Shown one piece after another: positions 1 through 6,559 of a stretch of 7,870 nucleotides of DNA. The DNA comes from an uncultured Candidatus Planktophila sp. (GTDB lineage: Bacteria; Actinomycetota; Actinomycetes; Nanopelagicales; Nanopelagicaceae). Made by a program: the position numbers and the translations under genes. The notes under the pieces were generated by a model. It had not been told where the DNA came from. It searched no databases and worked only from the letters and a program-made list of their open reading frames with translations. Positions within the stretch are counted from its first letter, which is position 1. The number at the start of each line of letters is the position of its first letter. Location: assembly GCA_937975715.1 (NCBI GenBank), contig CALJUA010000077.1, forward strand, positions 1-7,870. The letters run 5' to 3'.

Positions 1-137
1 GGAGCTGCCACATGATCTAAGGTGATTCGACGAAGGTCGACGTAGTAGTCAGCTTCTTTGCCTGAAGACAAAATGACTTTTCCGTGAACAACTGCCTTTT
101 TAATGATCTGCTCTTTGAGAAGTGCTTGTGAACTCAT
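1..137 (-). CDS. pyrE: Orotate phosphoribosyltransferase, N-terminal fragment (runs off left edge)
   Basis: Reading the minus strand from the ATG at 135-137 gives 45 full codons and then leaves the window. The peptide starts MSSQALLKEQIIKKAVVHGK and continues with VILSSGKEADYYVDLRR and ITLDHVAAP. The AVVHGKV.LSSGKEADYYVDLRR stretch is characteristic of the N-terminus of actinobacterial PyrE. The enzyme joins orotate to PRPP to make orotidine 5'-phosphate, the fifth step of cytosolic pyrimidine synthesis; its PRPP-binding loop lies beyond the window. A GGAAGG motif (150-155) sits 12 bases before the start, rather far for a ribosome site. A TAAGAT box (144-149) lies six bases before the ATG, so the message may be leaderless. 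The gene is divergent from the DUF1800 gene. As I recall, pyrE lies in the same chromosomal region as the dnaK operon and clpB in Mycobacterium and Streptomyces, so its presence here fits conserved synteny. The identification rests on 45 residues but they are distinctive. Confidence 0.88.
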   Translation of the reverse strand, partial: MSSQALLKEQIIKKAVVHGKVILSSGKEADYYVDLRRITLDHVAA

Positions 138-143
138 GTCGCT

Positions 144-149
144 ATCTTA
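144..149 (-). promoter_or_regulatory. Candidate -10 box for pyrE, leaderless arrangement
   Basis: On the minus strand this reads TAAGAT, matching the actinobacterial TAnnnT -10 pattern. Only six bases (138-143) separate it from the pyrE ATG, so transcription would begin at or next to the start codon. Leaderless messages are common in Actinobacteria. No convincing -35 hexamer is visible at 16-18 bases upstream. This is a call by eye from a single short motif. Confidence 0.35.
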
Positions 150-169
150 CCTTCCAAGAGATACCCATC

Positions 170-175
170 TACTCT
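170..175 (+). promoter_or_regulatory. Candidate -10 box for the DUF1800 gene, leaderless arrangement
   Basis: TACTCT fits TAnnnT, and seven bases lie between it and the ATG at 183, placing the expected start of transcription on the start codon. TTACCT (147-152), 17 bases upstream, is only a poor -35 match. No Shine-Dalgarno sequence is visible before ATG 183, which agrees with a leaderless message. The putative promoter interleaves with the divergent pyrE promoter in the same 45-bp space. Confidence 0.3.
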
Positions 176-182
176 TTCGTGT

Positions 183-1493
183 ATGGCAACGCCAACTAAA
201 GATCAAGAACGTTTGGCGCTATCTCGCCTCTTCCACCGTAATGGCTTTGGTCCTCTGCCTGGTGAATTTGAATCTGCTCTCCGTGATGGGTTTTCAAAGA
301 GTGCTTATAAGTTTCTTATTCAACCTTCTGACTCTGTCATCTCTTCCCAATCTTCATCTTTTTCTGTCGAAGAGCTAGGAAAACGACCAGAACCAGGAAC
401 CTTTGCAAATACCGAATACATGATCACGATGCGCAAACAGATAAAAGATATGACCATATGGTGGCTCGATTTGATGGTGACAACCCAGACGCCATACAAC
501 GAGAAGATGACCTGGTTCTGGCATGGACACTGGGCAACATCGGTTGAGAAAGGCAATTTTGCACTGCCGATGTTTAAGCAGAATCAGACCTTCCGAAAAT
601 ATGCTCTTGGTGACTTTGCGGCCTTTAGTAGAGCGATGTACAACGATGGGGCGTTGCAATTTTGGTTAGATGGTCAAGAGAACACCGCTGTTGCACCTAA
701 TGAAAATCTCTCTCGAGAGTTCATGGAGCTCTTCACCCTAGGTGTCAATCGTTACACCGAAGATGATGTGAAGGCGCTTGCGCGAGTATTTACCGGTATG
801 CAGGTTAATCGTGGAAATGGAAACACTACTTTCAACCCAAAGCGTCATGACTCTTCACCGGTAACACTTCTTGGTACAACGAAATCTTTTACAGCTGATG
901 AGGCAATAGATTTACTGACTTCTCGCGAAGATTGCGCAAGATTCATTGCAGAGCGAATGTGGTTTCGTTTTGTTTCAAGTGAACATGCCTTGCCGTCAGA
1001 TTTCGATCTCTCTACTTTTGGGAATCGAAATATTGCTGAGCTGATGAGAAGTATTACCTTCTCGCCATATTTTTATAATAGTAATTACGCCTTAGTGAAG
1101 AGTCCGATCGAGTGGTGCGTGGGTGTTTGCCGTGCATTCGGCATCATTCCTAGCCAGGTAAGGAATCCGCAGCAAATAGTTAATGGTCTAAGTAAATTGG
1201 CGCAAGTTCCTTTTAATCCACCTAATGTTGGTGGTTGGCCAGCAGGTGAATTGTGGTTAACGAGTGCAGCTGCGCAATTTAGATTGAATCTTGCAAATCT
1301 TCTGGTTAAGAGCGCTTCATTGAAAGATTTGAAGTCGGTTTCCCCTTTTCAACGTGTGCAATATCTAAAGAATCATCTTGGTGTGTACCAGTGGAGTAAA
1401 AGAACTGAAGATGCTCTGACTTCTGCAAAATCTGATCCAGAGCGTTTACTACTGCTAGCGATTAATAGTCCCGAATATGTGGTGGGTGCGTAA
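183..1493 (+). CDS. DUF1800 family protein
   Basis: A 436-residue protein with the landmarks of the DUF1800 family. These are LFHRNGFGPLPGEF near the start (residues 16-29), EKMTWFWHGHWATS (107-120), NLSREFMELFTLGVNRYTEDD (175-195, core SREFMELFTLG), LARVFTG (199-205), and PFNPPNVGGWPAGELWL near residues 343-359. The family has no established biochemical role; it is usually encoded beside a DUF1501 gene, as here, and the pair is often predicted to act outside the cytoplasm. No signal peptide or membrane segment is visible in this protein, although its partner has a Tat signal. ATG 183 is chosen because the conserved LxRxGFGP segment begins about 14 residues later, as expected, and no Shine-Dalgarno sequence favours another start. 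The stop codon TAA shares one base with the ATG of the next gene (TAATG), implying translational coupling. Family assignment is secure; function is unknown. Confidence 0.87.
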   Translation: MATPTKDQERLALSRLFHRNGFGPLPGEFESALRDGFSKSAYKFLIQPSDSVISSQSSSFSVEELGKRPEPGTFANTEYMITMRKQIKDMTIWWLDLMVTTQTPYNEKMTWFWHGHWATSVEKGNFALPMFKQNQTFRKYALGDFAAFSRAMYNDGALQFWLDGQENTAVAPNENLSREFMELFTLGVNRYTEDDVKALARVFTGMQVNRGNGNTTFNPKRHDSSPVTLLGTTKSFTADEAIDLLTSREDCARFIAERMWFRFVSSEHALPSDFDLSTFGNRNIAELMRSITFSPYFYNSNYALVKSPIEWCVGVCRAFGIIPSQVRNPQQIVNGLSKLAQVPFNPPNVGGWPAGELWLTSAAAQFRLNLANLLVKSASLKDLKSVSPFQRVQYLKNHLGVYQWSKRTEDALTSAKSDPERLLLLAINSPEYVVGA

Positions 1494-2731
1494 TGGATAC
1501 GATTTCACGACGTAGATTTCTTGCACTTACAGGTGGCACGGGAGTTGCTGCTGCAGCCAACATTCTCAATCTAAATGAGATTGCAGAGGCGGCAATAACA
1601 AGACCTCTTCCAACTGGTACGCCGATATTGGTTGTAGTTACTTTATATGGCGGTAATGATGGATTGAATACGGTCGTTCCTTACTCTGATTCACAGTACT
1701 ACTCATTGCGTCCAGAAATTTCCTATCCACCGGAAAAGGTTTTGAAATTAGATTCTGACCTCGGCCTCAACCCTGCGATGACAGGAATCAAATCATTATG
1801 GGACAAAAAGAAGGTTGCGATCATTCGTGGAGTTGGATATCCCAACTCTGATCATTCTCACTTTACCTCTATGGCAATTTGGCAGAGCGCAGAGCGAACT
1901 CAGAGCACAAAGAGTGGTTGGCTTGGTCGCTGGGTAGATACTCAGCCAGAAGATCCTATGGTGGCAATAAATTTAGGTTCAGTGCTTCCGCCGCTCTTAG
2001 TAGGTAAGAAACGAAGTGGATCGGTTCTGCCGCTGGGTGGATTAATAACACCGACAGGATTGCTGGCTCGTGACTGTGCTCGCCTCTCACTACCGGCCCA
2101 AGGTGAAGGCACGCTCGCTGCAAGGGCAGCTACCTCGCTCCGAAATCTCCTCAATATCTCGGAGAGCGTCTCCCCGGTCTTGAAAGCTCCTGCGCCAGTA
2201 GCCAGTGACCTTCCTACTGTCAATGGCGGAAATGCGGGCGGGGATAACAATCTCTCTCAGCAATTAGATCTTGTGGCAAAACTCGTTGCGGCTGGCGCAC
2301 CAACCCGAGTCTGGGCGGTATCACTCGGTGGCTTTGATACCCATGCAAATGAAGCAAATGCACAATCTGAGCTCATAGGAATTGTCTCAAATTCAATTAC
2401 TCGCTTCCTATCTCAATTAGAACCTTCTGGACGCTCCAAAGATGTCACAGTTTTGATTTACTCTGAGTTTGGTCGACGCGTGGCAGCAAATGCTTCTGCC
2501 GGAACTGATCACGGAACTTCAGGTCCCGTCTTTGTTATTGGAGATCGTGTTCAAGGTGGGATGTATGGCGAACAACCGTCGCTCAATAATCTCTATAAAG
2601 GGGATTTAGCTGTGACGACAGATTTTCGAGATATATATGCAACGTTGTTGGAGGAAGTATTGAAAGCTCCGGCAGCCCAAATACTCAATGGGTGGAAAGG
2701 GAGAGTTAATTCTCTTCTTCGTAAACAATAA
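1493..2731 (+). CDS. DUF1501 family protein with twin-arginine signal peptide
   Basis: A 412-residue protein. Residues 5-10 read SRRRFL, a good twin-arginine motif, followed by a hydrophobic Ala/Gly-rich stretch and a likely AEA cleavage site near residue 33. It should therefore be exported folded by the Tat system. Family landmarks follow: VTLYGGNDGLNTVVPYSD (49-66), SDHSHFTSMAIWQSA (119-133), SLGGFDTHANE (277-287), YSEFGRRV (323-330), GTDHGTSG (337-344), and a C-terminal TTDFRDIYATLLEEVL (375-390). DUF1501 proteins are related to the alkaline phosphatase/sulfatase fold, and the conserved Asp and His in GGFDTH and TDHG are plausible metal ligands; that role is inferred. The substrate is unknown. 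The gene starts inside the stop codon of the DUF1800 gene, so the two are probably made together. Its last 26 bases overlap the 3' end of the convergent hspR gene, and no terminator is visible between them. Confidence 0.88.
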   Translation: MDTISRRRFLALTGGTGVAAAANILNLNEIAEAAITRPLPTGTPILVVVTLYGGNDGLNTVVPYSDSQYYSLRPEISYPPEKVLKLDSDLGLNPAMTGIKSLWDKKKVAIIRGVGYPNSDHSHFTSMAIWQSAERTQSTKSGWLGRWVDTQPEDPMVAINLGSVLPPLLVGKKRSGSVLPLGGLITPTGLLARDCARLSLPAQGEGTLAARAATSLRNLLNISESVSPVLKAPAPVASDLPTVNGGNAGGDNNLSQQLDLVAKLVAAGAPTRVWAVSLGGFDTHANEANAQSELIGIVSNSITRFLSQLEPSGRSKDVTVLIYSEFGRRVAANASAGTDHGTSGPVFVIGDRVQGGMYGEQPSLNNLYKGDLAVTTDFRDIYATLLEEVLKAPAAQILNGWKGRVNSLLRKQ

Positions 2732-3095
2732 GTTTTGATTGCTTCTTATTCTTTAAATTCTTGGGTGGATTCTGAGCAAGAAGAGCGTCTACCTCGATAC
2801 GCAGCTGTGCGACCTCAATCGCCATATTAGCCATCGCAGTCTCAAGTTCGATGATGCGTTTAACGCCTGCATGGTTAATACCTTCACCGACAAGGCGTTG
2901 CACCATGCGCAAAGAAGCAATATCACGTAATGAATATCGGCGATTGCGACCTTCTGTACGGTTGGGTGAAACTAAACCTAGACGATCGTATTGGCGCAGT
3001 GTCTGTGGATGTAAACCAGAAAGTTCTGCTGCAACTGAGATGACATAGAGGCCAGTCTCGTCATCAATCTCGTGTGGCTCTCGCTTGTCGGTCAT
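2706..3095 (-). CDS. hspR: HspR, MerR-family heat-shock repressor
   Basis: A 129-residue protein. Residues 17-56 form a MerR-type winged helix-turn-helix (YVISVAAELSGLHPQTLRQY, then DRLGLVSP, then the wing GRNRRYS). A segment rich in helix formers (about 60-108) follows, including LVGEGINHAGVKRIIEL. The C-terminal tail is Lys-rich and then acidic (KNKKQSK...EEEN). HspR in Actinobacteria binds HAIR sequences and represses the dnaK operon and often clpB, with DnaK as corepressor. Its position as last gene after dnaJ is the usual actinobacterial one and gives a negative feedback loop. The ATG overlaps the dnaJ stop by four bases (ATGA), and an AAAGG motif (3103-3107) seven bases upstream supports this start. 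The gene overlaps the convergent DUF1501 gene by 26 bp at its 3' end. Identity is supported by both sequence and context. Confidence 0.93.
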   Translation of the reverse strand: MTDKREPHEIDDETGLYVISVAAELSGLHPQTLRQYDRLGLVSPNRTEGRNRRYSLRDIASLRMVQRLVGEGINHAGVKRIIELETAMANMAIEVAQLRIEVDALLAQNPPKNLKNKKQSKLIVYEEEN

Positions 3096-4015
3096 GCCTT
3101 TGCCTTTGCATTAAATTCAGAACGCACATCGTGATCTTTTGTGAGTTCACTAAATTTTTTGAGTGCTTCAAGTGCTTCACCCTCAACACGTCGAGGCACT
3201 TGAACTTCGATGGTGACAAGTAAATCTCCAACAGTGTGACCTTTTGTTATGCCACGCCCCTTCACGCGAAGTACGCGTCCTGTAGGGGTTCCAGCAGCTA
3301 ACCGCACTGTTACATCGTCACCGCCGAGTGTAGGAACTTTAATATCTGCACCAAGTGTTGCCTCAGCAAAGGTCACCGGAAGAGTTAATAACAAGTTCTC
3401 GCCCTTGCGAGAAAAGATTGGATGAGGTTTTACAGTAAGTAAGATAAAGAGATCGCCGGGACCTGCTTCTCCTTGTGCACCTTTTCCTTTAACTCGAATC
3501 TTTGCGCCATCATTAACGCCGGCAGGAACGCGCGCAGTGATGTTCTGTGACTTTCCATCTGTGTTGAGTTTTAACTCAAGGGTGGTGCCGAAGATAGATT
3601 CTTTAAATGTAATTGTTGATTCGGTTTGAAGATCTTGACCTTTACGTGGACCTCGACGCATTCCTGCGCCACCAAAAAGGTTTGCAAAGATATCTTGTGG
3701 GTTTCCGCCACCGAAGATGTCTGAGAAATCCCCGCCTTGGAAGTTCCCACCACCTGTAGGTGCACGGAATCCACCGCGTTCAAAGAGAGATCGTGCTTCA
3801 TCATATTCAGCACGCTTCGTAGCATCCGACAAGATGTCGTATGCCTCTGAGACAGCTTTGAATTTCTCTTCCAGCGCGGAGTCACCCTGGTTTTTATCAG
3901 GGTGTAAATCACGCGCAAGTGAGCGGTACTTCTTCTTAATTTCATCGGCGGTTGCTTTCTTATCAACCCCGAGAACTTTGTAGAAGTCCTTCTCGTAGAG
4001 ATCTTTCGCTGCCAT
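3092..4015 (-). CDS. dnaJ: DnaJ-family co-chaperone lacking the zinc-finger domain
   Basis: A 307-residue J protein. Residues 10-75 form the J domain, with the essential HPD triad at 38-40. Residues 80-126 form a Gly/Phe-rich linker with repeated DIF/LFGG motifs. The C-terminal substrate-binding region follows from about 127 (TITFKESIFG, ARVPAGVNDGAKIRVKGKG, GDLFILLTVKPHPIF). The protein has no cysteine at all, so the four CxxCxGxG motifs that DnaJ1 carries between roughly residues 150 and 157 of this sequence are absent. The usual actinobacterial DnaJ1 is about 380-400 residues. The rest resembles DnaJ1 rather than a distant J protein, so this looks like a DnaJ1 that lost its finger, or a CbpA-type protein in the dnaJ1 slot. 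It stimulates DnaK ATPase through HPD. A CGGAG site (4025-4029) lies nine bases before the ATG; grpE ends 15 bases upstream, and the stop overlaps hspR by four bases. Confidence 0.93.
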   Translation of the reverse strand: MAAKDLYEKDFYKVLGVDKKATADEIKKKYRSLARDLHPDKNQGDSALEEKFKAVSEAYDILSDATKRAEYDEARSLFERGGFRAPTGGGNFQGGDFSDIFGGGNPQDIFANLFGGAGMRRGPRKGQDLQTESTITFKESIFGTTLELKLNTDGKSQNITARVPAGVNDGAKIRVKGKGAQGEAGPGDLFILLTVKPHPIFSRKGENLLLTLPVTFAEATLGADIKVPTLGGDDVTVRLAAGTPTGRVLRVKGRGITKGHTVGDLLVTIEVQVPRRVEGEALEALKKFSELTKDHDVRSEFNAKAKA

Positions 4016-4030
4016 TTCAAATTACTCCGA

Positions 4031-4552
4031 CTACTCAGTCAAACCTGAGACGCTTTGCTCTTCAGGTTCTGTCACAGCAACTCGCGCAGGGCGCAAGATG
4101 CGTTCCTTGTACTTGTAACCAGGTTGCAAAATCTTAGAGGCGGTAGGTACGGCGACATCTGCTGAGGTGTCATGCATCAGCGCTTCATGAATTTGTGGAT
4201 CAAAAGCATCACCGTCAGTGCCGTACTTCTCCAAACCAAAACGGTTTGTGAGTGAAGCTAATTGATCTGCAACAGCCTTAAATCCACCGGTGAGTTCGCC
4301 ATGTTGCGAAGCGCGGTCGATATCGTCCAAAGTAGCTAATAGCTCTGTTAATACAGCAGCTGTCGCCATCTCCGATGAGACTAAACGATCGCGTTCTACA
4401 CGCTTTCGATAATTTGCGTACTCTGCCTGAAGACGTTGTAGATCTGCAGTAAGCGCTGCAACCGGATCAATTTCTTGATCCGGTGCAGCTGCTTCTACAG
4501 TTTCTGTAACTACGTTTTCCGTTGAGGTTTGCTCTTCGTTATCTGTAGTCAC
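4031..4552 (-). CDS. grpE: GrpE, nucleotide exchange factor for DnaK
   Basis: A 173-residue protein. An acidic, disordered-looking N-terminus (1-30) leads into a long helix that should form the dimeric coiled coil (LTADLQRLQAEYANYRKRVE, 34-53). Then come LLATLDDIDRA (71-81) and a C-terminal beta domain with AFDPQIHEALMHD (116-128) and the hallmark LQPGYKYKERILRPARVAV (142-160). It releases ADP from DnaK. The start is GTG at 4550-4552. An in-frame TAA lies directly before it, so no longer reading is possible, and no other good start precedes the conserved helix. The ribosome site is weak (a GGAATGGG stretch about ten bases upstream), which may mean that it depends on translation of dnaK 43 bases upstream. 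Length and motifs are normal for the family. Confidence 0.94.
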   Translation of the reverse strand: MTTDNEEQTSTENVVTETVEAAAPDQEIDPVAALTADLQRLQAEYANYRKRVERDRLVSSEMATAAVLTELLATLDDIDRASQHGELTGGFKAVADQLASLTNRFGLEKYGTDGDAFDPQIHEALMHDTSADVAVPTASKILQPGYKYKERILRPARVAVTEPEEQSVSGLTE

Positions 4553-4577
4553 TTATTTACACCCATTCCAAATGCTC

Positions 4578-4591
4578 GACACTTTTGTGTC
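4578..4591 (-). other. Small stem-loop between dnaK and grpE
   Basis: A perfect 5-bp inverted repeat (GACAC, four-base spacer, GTGTC) lies in the 43-base gap between the dnaK stop and the grpE start. In the minus-strand mRNA it forms GACAC-AAAA-GUGUC. It has no U-run after it and the operon continues, so it is not a convincing terminator. It could mark an mRNA processing or stability point that sets dnaK above grpE, or could be chance. Confidence 0.35.
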
Positions 4592-4595
4592 TCAC

Positions 4596-6422
4596 TTACT
4601 TCGTTTCCTCAGCGTCGATAACTTCTGCATCTTCGACACCATCTTCTGAAGGTGTTGACTCTGCTTGTGCAGCGTTCGCTGCATAGAGTGCGCCACCTAG
4701 CGCTTGTGAAATTGTTGAGACCTTCTCAGTTGCAGACTTGATCATTTCAAAGTTTGCACCGCCGAGTGATGTCTTCAACTCTTCTAGAGCTGCATCGAGT
4801 TCTGACTTCTGCGAAGCAAGTTCGCCTTCGAACTTACCTTCATTGTCTTTGAGGAACTTCTCTGTCTGATAGAGAAGTGAATCTCCGGTGTTACGGATTT
4901 CGGCTTCTTCACGGCGCTGCTTATCTTCATTAGCGTGTGCTTCAGCATCTGCCATCATGCGATCGATCTCGTCCTTAGAGAGAGCAGAACCACCTGTGAT
5001 GGTCATACCCTGCTCTTTACCTGTTGCAAGATCTTTCGCTGATACATGGACGATTCCGTTTGCATCGATATCGAATGTCACTTCGATCTGTGGAACTCCG
5101 CGTGGTGCTGGTGCGATACCTGTGAGCTCGAACATTCCGAGTTTCTTGTTGTATGCAGCCATCTCGCGCTCACCTTGGTAAGCCTGAATCTGAACAGCTG
5201 GCTGACTATCTTCAGCAGTTGTAAAGATCTCTGAACGCTTTGTTGGAATAGTTGTATTGCGCTCAATGAGCTTTGTCATGACTCCACCCTTGGTTTCAAT
5301 ACCAAGTGAGAGAGGTGTGACATCGAGAAGGAGAACATCCTTAACTTCACCCTTAAGAACACCAGCCTGAAGTGATGCACCTACTGCAACTACTTCATCA
5401 GGGTTTACGCCCTTATTTGGCTCTTTTCCGCCAGTGAGTTCACGAACCAAATCAACAACAGCTGGCATACGCGTCGATCCACCAACAAGAACAACTGATT
5501 CGATCTTGTTGATTGCGATTCCAGCATCTTTAAGTACAGCTTGGAAAGGCTTCTTGCAACGCTCAAGTAAATCAGCAGTGAGTGCTTGGAACTGTGCGCG
5601 TGTGATTGTCTCGTCGAGGAAGAGTGGATTCTTCTCCGCATCAACTGTGATGTATGGAAGGTTGATAGTTGCAGATTGTGAAGATGATAGTTCGATCTTC
5701 GCTTTCTCTGCAGCTTCGCGAATACGCTGCATTGCCATCTTGTCTTTTGTAAGGTCGATGCCATTTGCAGATCCGAATGTCTTTACCAAGTGATCAACAA
5801 GTGCTTGATCCCAGTCATCTCCACCGAGGTGGTTATCTCCTGATGTTGCCTTTACCTCAACAACACCATCACCGATTTCCAATAGGGAGACGTCGAATGT
5901 TCCGCCGCCGAGGTCGAAGACGAGAATTGTCTGTTCTTTATCTGCCTTATCAAGACCGTATGCAAGTGCAGCAGCAGTTGGCTCGTTGATGATACGAAGA
6001 ACATTAAGTCCTGCGATCTCGCCGGCTTCCTTTGTTGCTTGACGCTCTGCATCAGAGAAATATGCAGGGACTGTAATTACTGCATCTGTAACTGACTCAC
6101 CGAGGTAAGCCTCTGCATCGCGCTTTAACTTTTGTAGAACGCGTGCTGAAATTTCTTGTGGTGTGTACTTCTTGCCATCAATATCTTGTGTCCATGAAGT
6201 ACCCATGTGACGCTTTACAGAACGAATTGTTCGTTCAACGTTTGTGACTGATTGACGCTTAGCAACTTCACCGACGAGGACTTCGCCATTCTTTGCGAAG
6301 GCGACAATCGAAGGGGTTGTGCGAGCGCCTTCTGCGTTTGCAATAACTGTTGGCTCTCCACCTTCAAGTACTGATACGCAGCTATTTGTTGTTCCTAGGT
6401 CGATTCCGACTGCTCTAGCCAT
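4596..6422 (-). CDS. dnaK: DnaK, Hsp70 chaperone
   Basis: A 608-residue Hsp70. ATPase-domain signatures are GIDLGTTNS (6-14), the phosphate-2 motif VFDLGGGTFDVS (168-179), INEPTAAALAYG (145-156) and the adenosine motif VVLVGGSTRMP (310-320). The interdomain linker VLLLDVTPLSLG (363-374) is intact. A substrate-binding domain follows, then a helical lid and an acidic tail (EDGVEDAEVIDAEETK). Between KRHMG and KKYTPQEIS (70-92) the chain lacks the 20-odd residue insert of Gram-negative DnaK, which supports a Gram-positive/actinobacterial origin. DnaK refolds and protects unfolded proteins in the cytosol, and in Streptomyces it also acts as corepressor with HspR. The start is ATG 6420-6422 with AAGGAG five bases upstream. 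It is first in the operon; upstream lie a structured leader, a -10 box and a HAIR operator. All core motifs appear intact. Confidence 0.98.
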   Translation of the reverse strand: MARAVGIDLGTTNSCVSVLEGGEPTVIANAEGARTTPSIVAFAKNGEVLVGEVAKRQSVTNVERTIRSVKRHMGTSWTQDIDGKKYTPQEISARVLQKLKRDAEAYLGESVTDAVITVPAYFSDAERQATKEAGEIAGLNVLRIINEPTAAALAYGLDKADKEQTILVFDLGGGTFDVSLLEIGDGVVEVKATSGDNHLGGDDWDQALVDHLVKTFGSANGIDLTKDKMAMQRIREAAEKAKIELSSSQSATINLPYITVDAEKNPLFLDETITRAQFQALTADLLERCKKPFQAVLKDAGIAINKIESVVLVGGSTRMPAVVDLVRELTGGKEPNKGVNPDEVVAVGASLQAGVLKGEVKDVLLLDVTPLSLGIETKGGVMTKLIERNTTIPTKRSEIFTTAEDSQPAVQIQAYQGEREMAAYNKKLGMFELTGIAPAPRGVPQIEVTFDIDANGIVHVSAKDLATGKEQGMTITGGSALSKDEIDRMMADAEAHANEDKQRREEAEIRNTGDSLLYQTEKFLKDNEGKFEGELASQKSELDAALEELKTSLGGANFEMIKSATEKVSTISQALGGALYAANAAQAESTPSEDGVEDAEVIDAEETK

Positions 6423-6427
6423 TTTTT

Positions 6428-6433
6428 CTCCTT
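6428..6433 (-). promoter_or_regulatory. dnaK ribosome binding site
   Basis: On the minus strand this reads AAGGAG, a strong Shine-Dalgarno sequence, with five A/T-only bases before the ATG at 6422. It is the strongest ribosome site in the operon. It is not paired in either leader stem-loop visible by eye, so it appears open. Confidence 0.85.
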
Positions 6434-6443
6434 GTTATATCTT

Positions 6444-6495
6444 CAAGATTTCTCTTGTCTCCCGAGCCGATCTGGGTCGGGGCTTACTGGGAGAC
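6444..6495 (-). promoter_or_regulatory. Two adjoining stem-loops in the dnaK 5' leader
   Basis: In the minus-strand mRNA the first stem pairs GUCUCCC (6489-6495) with GGGAGAC (6457-6463). Its interior has a second helix, in which AG and CCGA pair with UCGG and CU around a two-C bulge. The second is a 14-base hairpin, CAAGA-GAAA-UCUUG (6444-6457), with a GNRA-type tetraloop; it shares one base with the first, so the two cannot both close fully at that base. The predicted transcription start (about 6496-6498) lies just before the first stem, so the message would begin with a hairpin. Such 5'-terminal stems often protect mRNA from decay. Since the ribosome site stays free, a classic RNA thermometer is less likely. 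There is no U-run, so this is not a terminator. Confidence 0.5.
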
Positions 6496-6503
6496 CTGAG
6501 GCG

Positions 6504-6509
6504 ATTCTA
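6504..6509 (-). promoter_or_regulatory. Candidate -10 box of the dnaK operon promoter
   Basis: The minus strand reads TAGAAT, five of six matches to TATAAT and a fit to TAnnnT. It would start transcription near 6497, giving a leader of about 75 bases. The -35 position (about 6527-6532, TCGAGT) is a poor match and lies inside the HAIR operator, which would let HspR block RNA polymerase directly. The call rests on the motif and its spacing to the operator and gene. Confidence 0.55.
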
Positions 6510-6517
6510 GCCAAAGA

Positions 6518-6538
6518 GTTGAGTCGACTCGACTCAGG
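6518..6538. promoter_or_regulatory. HAIR operator (HspR binding site)
   Basis: The plus strand reads GTTGAGT, a seven-base spacer, then ACTCAGG. The published HAIR consensus is CTTGAGT-N7-ACTCAAG, so each half matches at six of seven positions with exact spacing. A further half-site, CTTGAGG (6542-6548, six of seven), follows three bases later. The spacer overlaps a 10-bp palindrome GAGTCGACTC (6521-6530). The site covers the expected -35 region of the dnaK promoter, and hspR is encoded at the end of the same operon, so autoregulated repression is the natural reading. Confidence 0.8.
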
Positions 6539-6559
6539 TTTCTTGAGGTATGTAACAGA

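Noticed and set aside
103..378. 91-residue plus-strand ORF overlapping the DUF1800 start
   Set aside because: It lies out of frame across pyrE and the well-supported DUF1800 gene, has no family motif, and looks like a frame shadow.
1942..2250. 102-residue minus-strand ORF inside the DUF1501 gene
   Set aside because: It is fully antisense to conserved DUF1501 sequence, with no recognisable domain or promoter.
2695..2760. Bidirectional terminator between DUF1501 and hspR
   Set aside because: Only weak four-base pairings are visible (for example GAGA/TCTC around 2701-2714), too short to support a terminator.
5434..5793. 119-residue plus-strand ORF antisense to dnaK
   Set aside because: It is a mirror of the conserved dnaK coding sequence. 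Low-complexity Ser/Arg content and no ribosome site argue against a real gene.
6457..6495. Stem-loop upstream of dnaK as a transcription terminator for recF-dciA
   Set aside because: No U-run follows it, and it lies downstream of the dnaK -10 box, so it belongs to the dnaK leader.
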